Of a DNA stretch of 64,000 nt, positions 43,561 through 56,199 are shown one piece after another. The notes under the pieces were generated by a model that was given only the letters and a program-made list of their open reading frames with translations, was not told the DNA's origin and made no database searches. Each line of letters begins with the position of its first letter. Within the stretch, counting starts at the first letter, position 1. A program made the position numbers and the translations under genes. The DNA is from Beta vulgaris subsp. vulgaris (lineage: Eukaryota > Streptophyta > Magnoliopsida > Caryophyllales > Amaranthaceae), in contig NC_079206.1 of assembly GCF_026745355.1 (NCBI RefSeq), positions 3,217,800 through 3,281,799 on the forward strand, read 5' to 3'.

Positions 43561-44980
43561 ACCTTCATCACAATGCATGTAGGTAATTGTTACGCACATT
43601 TTTAAAACGCCCACAAAGGTTTTAATTAATATTAAGGGTAAAATTCAATAATGATTCAGTCCAAACGACAAAAATCAACAAGTCAATGGTCAAACTTTCA
43701 CAAATACTCCATCTGTTTATTAATCAGAATATATTTAAAATTTTAAGAAAAAGAAAACTGTGAAGTCAGGCATATATTTCGATTGCAAAGAAGAAATAAT
43801 GGTCGAAATTTCACATACAAGTACTCCCTCTGTTTATCAATCAAAATATATCTGAAATTTTCATTATTTATTTTATTACAGAAGCCTAAAACCATCAATT
43901 ATATGCATAGCCGCATAGGATCGGCAATATTTAATATTAGAATTATATTTTGATTAATAAACATAGAGATAATAATCACCACTGTTACAGAATCAGTCAA
44001 CCTTTCGGCTACTTACTTATAGTTGGGACATCAACTCTTATTACTAAAATAAAAGTTTGGACATCAACTAAAAATACTAAAATAGCATAAACAAACTATT
44101 TTGGAGCTAAAACTTTAATACCAAAAGAACTACTCGAGTGCTTGTATCGGTAAAGTTTGAATATATATAACTCTATAAGGTAGAGTTGTATCTGAATCAT
44201 ACATTTTGAAATCAATGGCTCATATTAGTAGGAAGGGGGAAGCGATGAGGTTGATTTTGATGAAAAAAAAATAGGAAATTTTTTAGAAAGATGATATATG
44301 AGCCATTGATTTTTTATTCAACAGTTGACAATGTTGATACATTACAGAATATATTTAGTATAAAGATCCAAACACACCAGGGTACTACACCTCCTTCTAT
44401 GACTAGGCAATCATTAATCGTTGACTTGTGTACATGTTTAGAAATAAACGTTTTTCTGTTGGTGCTAAATGATACAAATGATATTCGAAGCATAAATATA
44501 GCGATTTAATTTCGAATCTCATAACATGTGAAAGTGAAATGATAAGCCAACTATTGACACTTGGTTAAATCTATGATCTATCAATCATTTCAATAAAAAT
44601 TAATCCAATTATCTAATACTTAATTAGCTTAGTTTTCTCTTATAATTTTTTATTGCATCATTCTCCCCCTAAAATAAACAAAAAATAGTAATAAACTAAT
44701 ATTCCTCTAAAAAAAATGTTCCTCTCAAAAAAGAAAAAAGATAAACTAATCTGAAAATTATAACACCCTTTTCCTACATCTTAAATGCTTGTAGATTTTT
44801 GAATTGTCCAATATCCATTTTTATAATTTGTCAATGATCAACTAAAGATACTTAGATATAAATATATTCATATAAAAAGATTTAGTTTAGTTTGATTTGA
44901 ATTTTTTTTTTTTATATGGGTCTAGAATCTATTAGAGTATATCATTTATTAGCTTTGGGCTAGTATTGCCTTGTATTGTA
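43561..44980. other. AT-rich intergenic DNA with one eroded MITE
   Basis: A Stowaway-like pair, TACTCCCTCTGTTTATCAAT (about 43822) and TTTTGATTAATAAACATAGA (about 43947-43966), is visible. The rest has no gene-like frames. Confidence 0.4.
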
Positions 44981-45237
44981 ATCCCTCTGTTTTTTTTTTA
45001 TCATTCTCACTTTCTAGTGCGTGTCTCCCAATGCAATTCTTTGAACTTAAATAGTCTTTCATTATATATTAATAAAAAATATAACGATTGAGTATTAATA
45101 ATGTACTAATTGAGACGAATCAAACAAGACCTACATGACTATATTTTTTCTTATAAATTGAAAAAAAATTGAGAAGATTCCCTCTAAGTATGAATTATGC
45201 CAAGATTCTAAGTAAGAAAGAAAAAAAACAAAGGGAG
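44981..45237. mobile_element. Stowaway MITE
   Basis: Starts ATCCCTCTG after TA and ends CAAAGGGAG before TA. The core AATTGAGACGAATCAAACAA and CTACATGACTATATTTTTTC is that of the 5935-6180 remnant, and the right arm is also alike. It is a diverged but complete element. Confidence 0.7.
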
Positions 45238-45324
45238 TATTTAGTATGGAACTGGGCTAACCTAAGTTATTGGTTGTATATAACACATGTGCATTGAAAA
45301 TACAAAGCAGAGGAAAACACTTAA

Positions 45325-46330
45325 CCTATTTTGACATGGTATCAGAGCCAGACTCACGGTTGGGGCCGTTAATTACTTTGGGCCCTTTGGAAAAGGGACC
45401 TCACATGTGAGGGGGAATGTTGAAGCTATGATGTATAGCGCACAACACATGTGAGTGTCCCACATTGATAAAAGAAGATCAAAGGGTTCACTTCATATAT
45501 TTTTTTTTAATAAGGAGAGAAAGCTAGGAGGTGTCTACAACAAGAGACACCCCCTAAAACATCCCGAAGGATGGTTACAAGATACAACATACAAACAGCA
45601 AGGTAAACTAGAAGAAGAAAAAGGAGCACAAAGGAACACTTGTGGAAGTTCCGCCGCGGCTAACACCTTCACCCCAGGTCCAATCGAGTGAAACTCGTCA
45701 CGGGGGGCGAGACAAACACCACAAAAACTGAGATAGCTCCAAAACCTTCTCAAAGAGACCACCATACCTTGAATCGTCACCAACCACGGAGACGAAAGAA
45801 ACACCGGCGACGTGAACACTCACGAACCACCATGAACGAACTGAACCCATACCGCGAACAACCATTCCTAAATTGACTGATTTTAGAAATGGCGAAAGCT
45901 AATCAAGAGGCTAGAAAACCAAGAGTCCGACTGAGGACAGGAAAAATTGGGCTAGTAGACAAAGCTAAGCCATAACAATGACTAGATCTAGGAGGAAGAG
46001 AAGAAAGAGGAAGCTAAGGTTTGAAATTCTAAAAAAATTGATTTGGGGGTTAGGGTTTTTAGGGTTTTCTTTTGGGAGGGAGCTAAGGGGTTTTTTCTAG
46101 AGAGAAGGCAGAGCCCCTCTCTCTAGAAATTTTTTTTACTTGTGCATTGCGGTGGGTATTATAGATTCTCCATTAGAAGAAAATTATGAGTTTAAAGGGT
46201 TCACTTTATATTGCAAAGGGGATGCTCCTCTTATTGCCATATGGTTTTAAGGTGGAACCTCCTTTGTCTTGTAAAATGAATTATCTCTCCTTATGATGGG
46301 TGCGGTCCAGACCCATATTTAACAGAATCA
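45325..46330 (+). mobile_element. TRIM-like LTR retroelement interrupted by a LINE-derived insert
   Basis: A primer-binding site TGGTATCAGAGCC (from about 45339) complementary to initiator tRNA-Met lies only about 75 bases before a purine tract GTGAGGGGGAA. The purine tract is followed by an LTR-type start TGTTGAAGC. No protein-coding region fits between, which is the layout of a terminal-repeat retrotransposon in miniature. The 3' LTR continues past the insert at 45499-46193 to about 46330 (ending near ATATTTAACA). I could not align the presumed 5' LTR convincingly, so the left limit is open. Confidence 0.5.
45499..46193 (-). mobile_element. Internally deleted LINE copy with 18-bp target duplication
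   Basis: Flanks AAAGGGTTCACTTCATAT (45481-45498) and AAAGGGTTCACTTTATAT (46194-46211) are an 18-base target duplication with one mismatch. On the minus strand the insert starts with a LINE-like leader (GAGAGAGGGGCTCTGCC, CCCTAAAAACCCTAACC) and ends in poly(A), seen as T at 45500-45508. A frame at 45819-45535 encodes MFTSPVFLSSPWLVTIQGMV and further leader-proximal residues with no recognised domain. The reverse transcriptase part is absent. Confidence 0.7.
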
Positions 46331-47760
46331 AATCACTTCCTTCTTCTACTTTATGTCTTTCTATCGTTCTAACATAGATGAAATGTAGAGGGATATACGG
46401 AAATAAAAAATATAGAAGAAAGACTCATGTAATAAAAAAAAAAAAGATAGAAAGAACTAAGTATCGAATAAAATAAATTTAAAATGATTAAAATTTTATT
46501 TATTTTAGTACAGATGAAATATTGCGTTATTTTTTTTTGACTTTCCTACGAAAGCAAAGTATATAATTGATGAGAAACAGGGAAATAACACGTTTTCAGC
46601 CTCAAAACCTGAAAGGATGATATATATTGATGAAGAAGGCCTAAACGTATTGTGGCCTTGTGAGTAGGTGGGCTTCTAGAAGATTAATATCCATAAACTA
46701 CCCAAAGATAACGTGGGCCCATCGCATGCTTTGGACGTTAGCAGCCCACCAACTCTTGCAATTACAAGTACTTTATTCTTTCAATATTCTTGCGAGTATA
46801 TTGTGGTTCATATAGTCACACACTCACACTTCCGTATTAGAAGGGAACAAAAAAAAGGATCCCACACTTTTAAAGCTAATCTATCAGACTTCTTTTCTTT
46901 CTTTTTGCATCTTTGATTAGTAGAACTTTTTTTTTTTCTTCTTTTAATTAGTTATATCATCTATTCATCTTGACATTATTTAAAGATCATCGTCACGTGG
47001 AATTTTGTTAGTTTTGCTTTATTATATATATGCTTTGACATATATATAACAATTTTCAACCAACTGAGCCTAGGTGGGAACGAGGTCATTGGGACTACAT
47101 ACATAGGCTCACATCGAAGGAGAGTGTGACAATATAGGCATATACGAGGTTGGTAATATTCTATTTTGAAACCAATTGGTGATAGGTGGACAACCAATAT
47201 ATATGTTAGTCATGCTCTCTCTAATTCTTCAATGTGATAGAAGCTCTCAAGCTCACACGTGGATTCATACTTTAATAAAAATAAAGGGTATAAAATAACA
47301 TACGATTCTGAATGTAAAGGTTTAATTAAAATCCGACATCAAATAACTCATGATCGAAAAGGCAAATTAAAGAGACTTAAAAAAAAAAAAAAAAAGACAA
47401 AGGGACTAAATCACCTCATTAGGTATTCAATCCAGCATTCTGTTCGTTTCTACATGGATAGAGATCCTCTCATCAAATAGTTAAGGAGAGATGTCACTAT
47501 CTCTATTAAAATTAGCTAGCTTTCAAGGAATTTGACAAAGACCTTGGACTCTTTGCCTTGATTATAAAAGTAGGTTATCTCCCTCGGATTAATTGAAAGT
47601 TTATGAACACCAAAACTCTAATTTATTGTTAAAATAGATTGAAGGGAAAAGGTTCCGATTATTATTGACCTAAGAGAGATATTTATAATACATCATATAA
47701 AACCTTAAGTAGAATTAGAAAAACCTATCCTAAACTAAATATAATACTAACAATATGTCT
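46331..47760. other. Intergenic DNA, no gene seen
   Basis: AT-rich with A- and T-runs. Frames at 46713-46916 and 46976-47197 show no recognisable protein. Confidence 0.35.
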
Positions 47761-47765
47761 TTATT

Positions 47766-47886
47766 ACCAAGGATGTCTTGGCCTAGTGGTTAAGATTGAG
47801 GTGCTGTGAACGACAGGTCACAAGTTCGAATCTTCCCTCCCCTTATGTATGATGAAAATTTAGTTGTCCCATTTCAAAAATAAAAC
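47766..47886 (+). mobile_element. tRNA-derived SINE (family shared with 53271 and 56200)
   Basis: An A-box-like TTGGCCTAGTGGTTAAG and a B-box-like GGTCACAAGTTCGAATC are spaced as in a tRNA-derived SINE. The 3' part is A-rich. The body matches the copies at 53271-53388 and 56200-56325. Confidence 0.75.
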
Positions 47887-47994
47887 AAAAGAAAGGGGTA
47901 AACTATAAAGGGACATCCAAAAAAAAAATACGGATAAACTAATAAAGACCGGAGGGAGTACTTACCTAATATCATAAAGAAACTATGTTTTCCA

Positions 47995-48075
47995 AAATCA
48001 TCCGTCAGGATGCTTTAGGGTGGACTGTCTCTTGGCGTCCACCCTAGTTTTCTTTCTGGCTAAAAAAAAAAATAA
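47995..48075 (+). repeat. Retroposon 3' tail with hairpin and poly(A)
   Basis: TAGGGTGGAC and GTCCACCCTA form a 10-base hairpin (about 48016-48046), followed by TTTTCTTTCTGGC and an A-run. A stem-loop just before poly(A) suggests the 3' end of a LINE or SINE. No other part is recognisable. Confidence 0.45.
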
Positions 48076-48804
48076 AAATAAAGAAACTATACTTGTTTCC
48101 TTACCAGTCTAGGACTCTAATATAATATACTTACCATAACGCTAATATCTATTCCTCATGCTTGCATCAAAAAAAGAAATTCTAACTCCAAATAGTAATA
48201 AGTATTTGACAACACAAGAAGAGGTAATGCCTCTAAAAGAGGTAGAAGTTGTAATTGATTGTTAGAAAGCTAAGGTTTGGTAAGCTAGTGGCTTTGAAAA
48301 AAATATCAAAAGTTTTGACATTAGTTACATCATTGATTTGTTGATACATGACCTTAACGATTACAAGTAGACATTTGATCTTAACAAGCTGATGTTTGTA
48401 AGCCATAAGATATACCTTGAGTAAAATTTACGTGACAAGCTAAAACTTGGAATTTAGTAGAGCCCGTAATCTTTGGCTGATCTTAACTATCTAAAGAGAA
48501 ATCTGAATTTTAATCACTTGAATTTTGCACCCATTTATCATATTTTGTAATAATATGAATTAAATTTTTCAATATTTTTGAAGTTTTTAAAATATAAAGT
48601 AAACTCGAATTATTTATCCAAATTACCCAAAGGTTAGTAGCAAATAAGTAAACATAAGGTGATAGTAACTTAATAAGAATAGATGCTAACATCGAGTTAC
48701 ATTGGGTTGTAATTGGATTATAATATTATGTTTTTTTGAGCATTGAAGCCAAAAAAATAATCTTACAGTACGCCTTCTTCATCTAAAATTAATAAATACG
48801 CTGA

Positions 48805-49180
48805 GGGGGCGTTAGGTTTTCATGAAAGGGTAAGGGAATCAAGTGAGTTGATTCCCTTACTTGTTGTTTGTTTTGTCAATTCAATGATTCTTTTTACTCT
48901 ACCCTTACTCCCAAACTCCTCTACATCCATTCCCTACCCTACCCCACCCCGCCCCACCCCACCCCACCCCAAGGTTTCACTTACCCTTTCCTTGAAACAT
49001 TATTATTATTATTATTATTATTATTACCGTAGAACTTTTGAAACAAACAACTCACAAAATCTAAGGATTTGACTTTCCATTCACCTCATTTTGTGATCAG
49101 ATCAGATCAGATCAGAAAAAATAAATTCAGATCAGATCAGATAAGTTCATATCAGAAAATTTCAGATGAACTAAACATAG
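48805..49180. mobile_element. Tourist-like MITE remnant joined to a GATCA-repeat element
   Basis: GGGGGCGTTAGGTTTTCATG at 48804 resembles the left end of the 54540 element, and an (ATT)n core lies at 49002-49026. The expected inverted right end is missing. From about 49095 a (GATCA)n array begins and ends GATGAACTAAACATAGCC. An ACCCC array lies at about 48940-48972. Confidence 0.45.
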
Positions 49181-50285
49181 CCATAGTTTAGTTCGTACAA
49201 GAATTTCTTTCTTAACCTCTTCATTTTCTTTGTCTAGGATTCTCTTCTAGATCCTTCAATAAACAACATTATGTTGTTTTCTCAAATTTTAATTAGTTAT
49301 TAGTTATATAACCACTAAATATGGACAGATGCATGTACACTCTTGGTGAATTAGAAATACAAAATTATGCATGTTTCTTTTGACTAAACAATGAATTTTC
49401 TACGTAATTGATTACTACAGCAAATGATACTATCGTCAAAGACCATACAATAGTTGTTTACCGATTTGAACATTAATAGACTTATATGGTTCACTTAACT
49501 ATGATAACAGCTAATGCGTGAGAGGACTTTGACTAATTAACATGGAGTAGTAGTTGACGCCAAAATTAATTACCAAACGTATCATATCATATATTTATAT
49601 GTTAATTACTCCTGTCGTCCGTTAATTGCTAACTCACATTGTTTTTTTTTATGTTCATTAGTACTACAAATCCTGATTTTCAGGACACTTTTTGAGATTA
49701 TATTGACAGATCTGAACAGTGTCGACCATTTCCTTTGGTTGGAAGTGAAAGCAGAAAAGTTAAATTCTTGTTTTTTTCCTTACATTCTTTTTGGATGTGT
49801 GCTACTGACCTAATCATCATCATTATTTTTGTTTATCCATATAAACCACGAGATCAGGATAAAAAAGAGAAAGGGAGACTCGAATTTGTTACGTATCGTT
49901 CACAACATCTCAATCATAATCACTGAGCCAAAACATCATTGGTTAAATCTCCATCATTGGTAGTTGCAATACTTTGAATTCTAGAAAATTCATGTATTAA
50001 TATTATTTAATTTTTTTTTTGATTAATTTATAGAACAAATTTAGTATGGTAAATATTGTTAAACTCTGAATTTAAATTTATACAATATCATCTTTTATAT
50101 AATTTCTCCTAGTAAATACTTAAAGATATTAATATTCAATAATGTTATCATTGACAAGTATAGATGTTAAACCCTTACAATCAATAAATAAATAAGAAAG
50201 ATGAAATTAATTATGAAATTTCTAGCTTATGTTTCGTTTTAATCTATTAATCATTTTTATGTATACCACTCGCCTATAATAGTTA
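49181..50285. other. Intergenic DNA, no gene seen
   Basis: AT-rich sequence without a recognisable gene or complete repeat. Confidence 0.35.
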
Positions 50286-50534
50286 CTCCTTCCGTTCCAA
50301 AAAAGATATTCTCATTTCTTCCTTTCACTTTACCAGTGCACGTTTTGCCTCATTAATATATTTAATTACATATTAGTAATAATTATAAATTTAATATCCG
50401 TAATGTATATATGCTTGAGTATAATCATATAAGAACTGACATGACTATAAATATTTTTTGTTATATATTGGCAAGAATGGAAGATTCTCCTTAATAATCA
50501 ATAGTTATGACAAATGGAACGAGGACGGAGAGGG
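50286..50534. mobile_element. Stowaway MITE
   Basis: CTCCTTCCGTTCCAAAAAAG at the left and GGAACGAGGACGGAGAGGG at the right are imperfect inverted ends, each flanked by TA. The core includes CTGACATGACTATAAATATT, shared in part with other copies. Confidence 0.65.
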
Positions 50535-53265
50535 TATAAAGTTAGTGAACTTATACTCGTCACCGATTGTTATAGTGATCTTACACGGAATTTTAGTAGG
50601 CTTTGAAGTTTGTTCTAAAATCAGAATCCTTTTGTTTTGGGTATAAAACTAGTTGTTGTGCTTGAGCGATGCATCGGGTCATTTGATAAGATAAAATAGA
50701 TGTATAATATGGGGTTTGACATCTTGCCACAAGCAAGAACAAGTGATAGTTTAGTGGTAATATCATAAAATTACTAAGTAAGAAGTCACGAGTTGGAGAC
50801 CTCATATTCAAAATTTTCAATCATTTTCTAGTGAAATGTTGTATGAGATGAACTAACACATGGCGGTGTGCAATATTTGCTCACTTGTTTAAATTATAAA
50901 TATAGATAACGATTTCACTGTATGTTCTTGACAATTATTTTGTCTAAGGTCTAAAGTGCGCAAACATTTTTAAAAAATTGTCTTTCGCAAAAAGTGGTAT
51001 ATAAAAGGTTGTCTTTCGCAAAAAGTGATATATAAAAGATTGTCTTTGACAAATTTTTCTTGATGCAATACTTTTGAGAAATCGAATTTCCAAGGTAAGA
51101 GTGCTCCTTATATAAACACTTGTAAGTTTACTTGAGTGGATGTCCAAATTAATCTGTTCCAATACCTAAGTAGAGTAATTATATGAAAGAGGAAGTGTTC
51201 TAATCTAGATAGATATGTAAGTGAGCAATATAAATGATGTGTACGAGAGAAAGTATTTGACTATTTATAAATAGTCAATGATGTTTTCCATCGGTACAAT
51301 TTATTGGATTTGACTAGCCAATAAGCCTAATGCCCTAATCTAGACTATTGTTGTTTCCATTTAAGCTTTATTTGACATTACTAGCTGAAAATAAACTAAA
51401 ACTGATGAGTTAACTGAAACTGATAAGGTGTTGGAACTGATGAGTTTAATTGTTTGGCAAAATTAGTTGTTGTCAAAATTTTGAAAACATTTTTCAAAAT
51501 TTCAGTCACTGATTTTGAAAAGGTATGTTTTAACTTAGCATTCAAGTAATTTTTTATTTTAGGTGCTCTCCAAACACTATTAATCATTTTAGCTCCTAAA
51601 ATATGTTAACACCTTATCATTTAAGGTAGTTAAAATGCTTTCCTAAACGAAGTCTTAATAAGCCTGTGTGGATATTGTCTAGTATCATGTCTAAACACCT
51701 ATTATCCTAAAAAGAATTGTGAAACACATCTATTTTAGGTAAAATGTGAATTTGAAGTTTTACACACTCTTTTGATAAGGGATAAGTAAGAAAATTACAC
51801 TTAGACAAAAGTTTAATGTAATTTTATTTCCTCTATCTTGGGTTGCTTCAATTTTATCAAGTAAACTCTACTTCGAATTTACATGCAACATCATATGGCG
51901 CACTTGGTTTATAATCATTGAGAGGATAAAATCCACTACATAAAACGAGAATAAATGAAAAGCATGAAAGTGATGTAGCTTGTTTAACTGGAGACAAATG
52001 TCTTGCTCTGTACCTTATAAATTGCCATGGCAGACAACCTTTCTTCCATACCTATTGCTCTCTTGGCCACACATGACTAATGAGGGACTTCTACTTGTAA
52101 TTTGTAAATTGTTAGTCCTGACATTTTATAGGGGTAAAGGTTCTTTATAGTACATTAGTCGATCTGAACTTTAGATATGTAATTTTGTTGTAAATGAAAT
52201 GATTAAAGAAAAAGGTTAAATGTACCACTAGGTTTTTTTTTCCTCATTCACTCTTTTGAAGCATAATATAATTAACTATTTATTAACATATGTTTAGGCC
52301 CTACTGATCATTTGCCCCGGATAATCGTCTAATGGCAAGCAACAACTTCATGTTGCTTGTTGTGTCACACCACCTTTTCAAGTTATAAACAATTTAAACT
52401 ATAAACTTCCTTAATGACAAGCAAAACTAATTCTACTTTGAACGGATATCCGCTTGCATTGCAACCAACCACTAATCATTGAAGGTTGCTTCAAACGGCC
52501 CAATCAATTGATTTTTTTGAGCAAGTTATATAGCTTGTTTGAACAACATTGCTCAACCGAGTTGTATTGCTTGTTTCTCCCATAATGGTTGAGCTAGTAG
52601 CGATCTTATATATTGCAAGCAAGTCTTCCAACTCAATCATTGGGGATACTCTTAGTCTTAAACGTGTAGGTTATAAGAATTAAGAACTAGCAATACGTGA
52701 ATTTGGAAAAGTACATTTAAATGCTAATTAATGTATACAATGCACGTGCGATGCCAAGTGTTGTGTTAAGTGCGGCGCGTGATGTTGTGCATGTCATATG
52801 TTTAATATGATATATGCCTACTGTCTAAACATACACCCCTTCATTATATTGTTTTGCTAACAATAAGACTTCATTGACTTTAGGTCGATATAACACTACA
52901 ATAATTAGCACAATACCTCCGGATCCATAAGTGACATGTCAAATAGTTATCAGTATTGATGAGTTAGACTATTTGAGGAACTTTTCACCACCAAACATAT
53001 GTGAAGGGTAATTTTTTGAGCTCACGGGATGTAGGACCCACACTAAGTCCTGCTCTCTATAAGGAAAGGAAGTTACTCTCCATTTAGCTTTTTCCATAAA
53101 CTATTTTAAGTTATGGTTATGGTTATGGTTAAGCTTCATATTTGCGCACGTAGAATAAGTTGAGGTTTTGAAACTAATTTTTTTTATTACATCGATGTCT
53201 TTTTTTGGTGCGAACATTAATGACGATAAAATAAACAGAATATAATAACAAAGATGTATTTTGTA
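50535..53265. other. Long intergenic stretch, no gene seen
   Basis: About 2.7 kb without gene-like frames. A tRNA-like A-box/B-box pair may be present near 50740-50850 (GATAGTTTAGTGGTAATA then CACGAGTTGGAGACCTC), perhaps an old SINE. Two near-identical TTGTCTTTCGCAAAAAGTG phrases repeat at about 50978-51050. Confidence 0.35.
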
Positions 53266-53270
53266 ATCAA

Positions 53271-53388
53271 GAATGTCTTGGCCTAATATTTAAGATTGAG
53301 GTGTTGTGAACGATAGATTACAAGTTCGAATTTCCCTCTCCCTTTCTTTGTACTGCTTTCGTGGCTCATATGAATCAAAAACAAAAGT
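53271..53388 (+). mobile_element. tRNA-derived SINE, degenerate copy
   Basis: GAATGTCTTGGCCTAATATT, ACAAGTTCGAATTTCCC and CTTTCGTGGCTCATATGAAT match the copy at 56200-56325. A-box positions are mutated. Flanks are only weakly alike. Confidence 0.65.
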
Positions 53389-53988
53389 GTCTTTTGTCCA
53401 AGAAATAAGATCATAATTATTAGTTCCTCCTCAAAGATTCAAGATTTTATTACTCAATTATTAAAGGATTGGTTGTGTTGATATTGATATCAAAACACGA
53501 GCATATCTACACTAATATCATTGTTTTCTAATGTGAAAATTTAAAATTATTCGACCATAACTATGAGAAAAAAATATAGTTGTAATTGTAGGTATAGCTA
53601 ATAAATATATATAAATGTCGAGAGATTTATTATAAACTAATTTATAATAACACATTTTTGTGAAAAACTACTTATAAAAGGATGATGTAAGAAACTATCT
53701 TTCAAAGAAAAATTATTGTAAAAGACTACCTTTGGCCTTTATTTTTACCCTTTCTTCCATTAATATTCATCAAAATTTGCCAAGTAACCACATTTAACTA
53801 CCAAATTTCTAAGCATAATGAAATATTTAGGTGAAAATGGAGAAAGCAAAATAATAAATAAAGTGGACACCAGAAAAGTGTGGTTAAAATCTGAATGGTA
53901 TTTGTTATAATATTTTTGCTTTATTTTGAAAGCTCGACAACATTTTTTTATAAGATAATTTTTGCACAAAACATGCTTCTGTAAGGTA

Positions 53989-54306
53989 CTCCCTCCGTTT
54001 CCTAAAGATCTTCCCACTTACTGTTCCTATAGATACCAAGGAAAATCAAGTTGTGTGGGGAATGGTGTGAGTAAAGTAGGAGAGAGAAAGGAGTTAAGAT
54101 AAATAAACAAATAAAAAGGGGTTAAAGTAGGAGAGAGAAAGGGAGTAAAATTGAATTAATAATGTAATGGTGGACCATATGATGGTGACATGAGAGGGTA
54201 AATAGGGAAATTTGTTTTGCCAAATAAGGAATAAAGCAAAAGAGGAAAGATCTTTTGGAAACACCCTTAAACGGAAAGAGGGAAGATTTTTAGGAAACGG
54301 AGGGAG
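53989..54306. mobile_element. Stowaway MITE (family A, inverted relative to 25184)
   Basis: CTCCCTCCGTTTCCTAAAGA at the left is inverted with TTTTTAGGAAACGGAGGGAG at the right, with TA on both sides. It is the reverse-complement relative of the RBOHF intron 4 element at 25184-25509. Confidence 0.9.
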
Positions 54307-54539
54307 TAGTTTCTAACAAATTTTATGTACTTGCTAATAAGAAAATCTCTAATCAAACCCTTATTGGGCCTATTGATAGCGAATTCAATTGAAATGGCCA
54401 TCCACGCCACTATTAGAATGAACGCAATAGGTTAAAGCGCTGGACGTTGAGTTGGGCCTGCTGGCAACTATTATTGGGCCTTGCAGACTATGAAAGGTTT
54501 TTGGGCTCGCCACTACTAGTGTAAATTTATTGAGTTTAA

Positions 54540-55751
54540 GGGGGCGTTTGGTTGGAGGGTTTCAAGAAAGGGAAAGGGAATTGAGTTCCTTGTTTCCCTT
54601 TGTGAGTGTTTGGTTAGTGTGTTTTTTCAAACCCTTTACCCCTTTTTCTTATTAGGATTACCCTCCTTTCCCTTAGATTGATTCTCCACCATCCCCCAAG
54701 GTTTGGGATTACCCCATATCCCTCTACCATATTATTATTAATAATATTATTATTATTAATTATTTTTATTATTATTATTTAATAATAATAATTATTTATT
54801 TATTATTATTATTTATTATTAATATTACTATTTATTATTATTCATTATTATTATATATTAGTATTATTATTTATTAGTTATTATTTATTATTTATTATTT
54901 TTATTATTTATATTATATTTATTATTTATTATTTATTATTTATTATTATTATTTTATTATTTATTATTTATTATTTATTATTATTATTTATTATTTATTA
55001 TTTATATTATTTATTATTTATTATTTATTATTTATTATTTATATTTATTATTTATTATTTATTATTTATTATTATTATTTATTATTTATTATATTATTAT
55101 TATATTTATTATTTATTATTTATTATTTATTATTTATTATTATTATTATTATTTATTATTTATTATTATTATTTATTATTTATTATTTATTATTTATTAT
55201 TTATTATTTATTATTATTATTTATTATTTATTATTTATTATTTATATTTATTATTTATTATTATATTATTTATTATTTATTATTATTATTTATTATTATT
55301 ATTATTATTTATTATTTATTATTATTATTTATTATTTATTATTTATTATTATTATTTATTATTTATTATTATTATTTATATTTTATTATTTATTTATTAT
55401 TATTATTTATTATTTATTATTATTATTTATTATTATTTATTATTTATTATTTATTATTATATTATTATTATTTATTATTTTATTATTATATTATTTATTA
55501 TTATTATTTATTATTTATTATTTATTATTTATTATTATTATTATTATTATATTATTATATTATATATTATTATATATTATTTAATATTATTATTTGTTAT
55601 TATTATTTTTATTAAATAATAATAATAATTTTCTATTTTCTTTGATGTTCCTAACCAAACAACATTTTTAATCAAAGGGAAACTCTTTCCATTCCTCTTG
55701 TAACCCTTTCTCATACCCTTTCCCTTTCCTCTCAACAAACCAAACGCCCCC
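54540..55751. mobile_element. Tourist/PIF-Harbinger MITE with a giant TTA-type microsatellite core
   Basis: Perfect inverted ends GGGGGCGTTTGGTT and AACCAAACGCCCCC, flanked by TAA on both sides (54537-54539 and 55752-55754). The interior from about 54728 to 55615 is almost only TTATTATTTA-type repeats. The unique arms (GGGTTTCAAGAAAGGGAAAG and its inverse) are about 180 and 130 bases. Confidence 0.9.
54728..55615. repeat. TTA/TTATTTA compound microsatellite
   Basis: About 890 bases of interspersed TTA and TTTA units with hardly any G or C, inside the Tourist MITE. Confidence 0.95.
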
Positions 55752-56199
55752 TAAGATTATTCATAGTACTTTACTTTTCACGTCTTTTCTGAACGTGAAA
55801 ACAATATACTATAAAACACTTTTGCATATAATCTCTTAGTTTTCATAAAAAATATAAACTTAAAAGACTAGAAACAGGCCTTCAGAAGTAGTACGTCATT
55901 CTTGATCTTGAAGAATCTCATATAGACACTTGCTGTGGTGAGTTATTATTGTTATAACAAAGGCGAAACGTAAAAGAAATCAACAAATATTTGCAAACGA
56001 TATACATATTTTACATGGTTCACTTACAATGTGCTAACTACTAGCTACATCTAGTAGACAGAGGAGAGGAAATTTGAGTGATCTTAATGAGGAGTTCCAC
56101 ATATTTTAGGCGCCATAAGAGATAAGAGACTTAACAAATCAAGTCGCAGAACTCTTAAGAAGCTTAGGCAACGACATAAGCAATGCAACATGAAGAGAA

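Noticed and set aside
45535..45819. Host gene on the minus strand
   Set aside because: The frame lies inside an insert bounded by an 18-base target duplication with poly(A), so it belongs to a LINE-derived copy.
54728..55615. Possible centromeric or scaffold-attachment DNA
   Set aside because: The AT-repeat block lies wholly between perfect MITE ends with a TAA duplication, so it is the interior of a mobile element.
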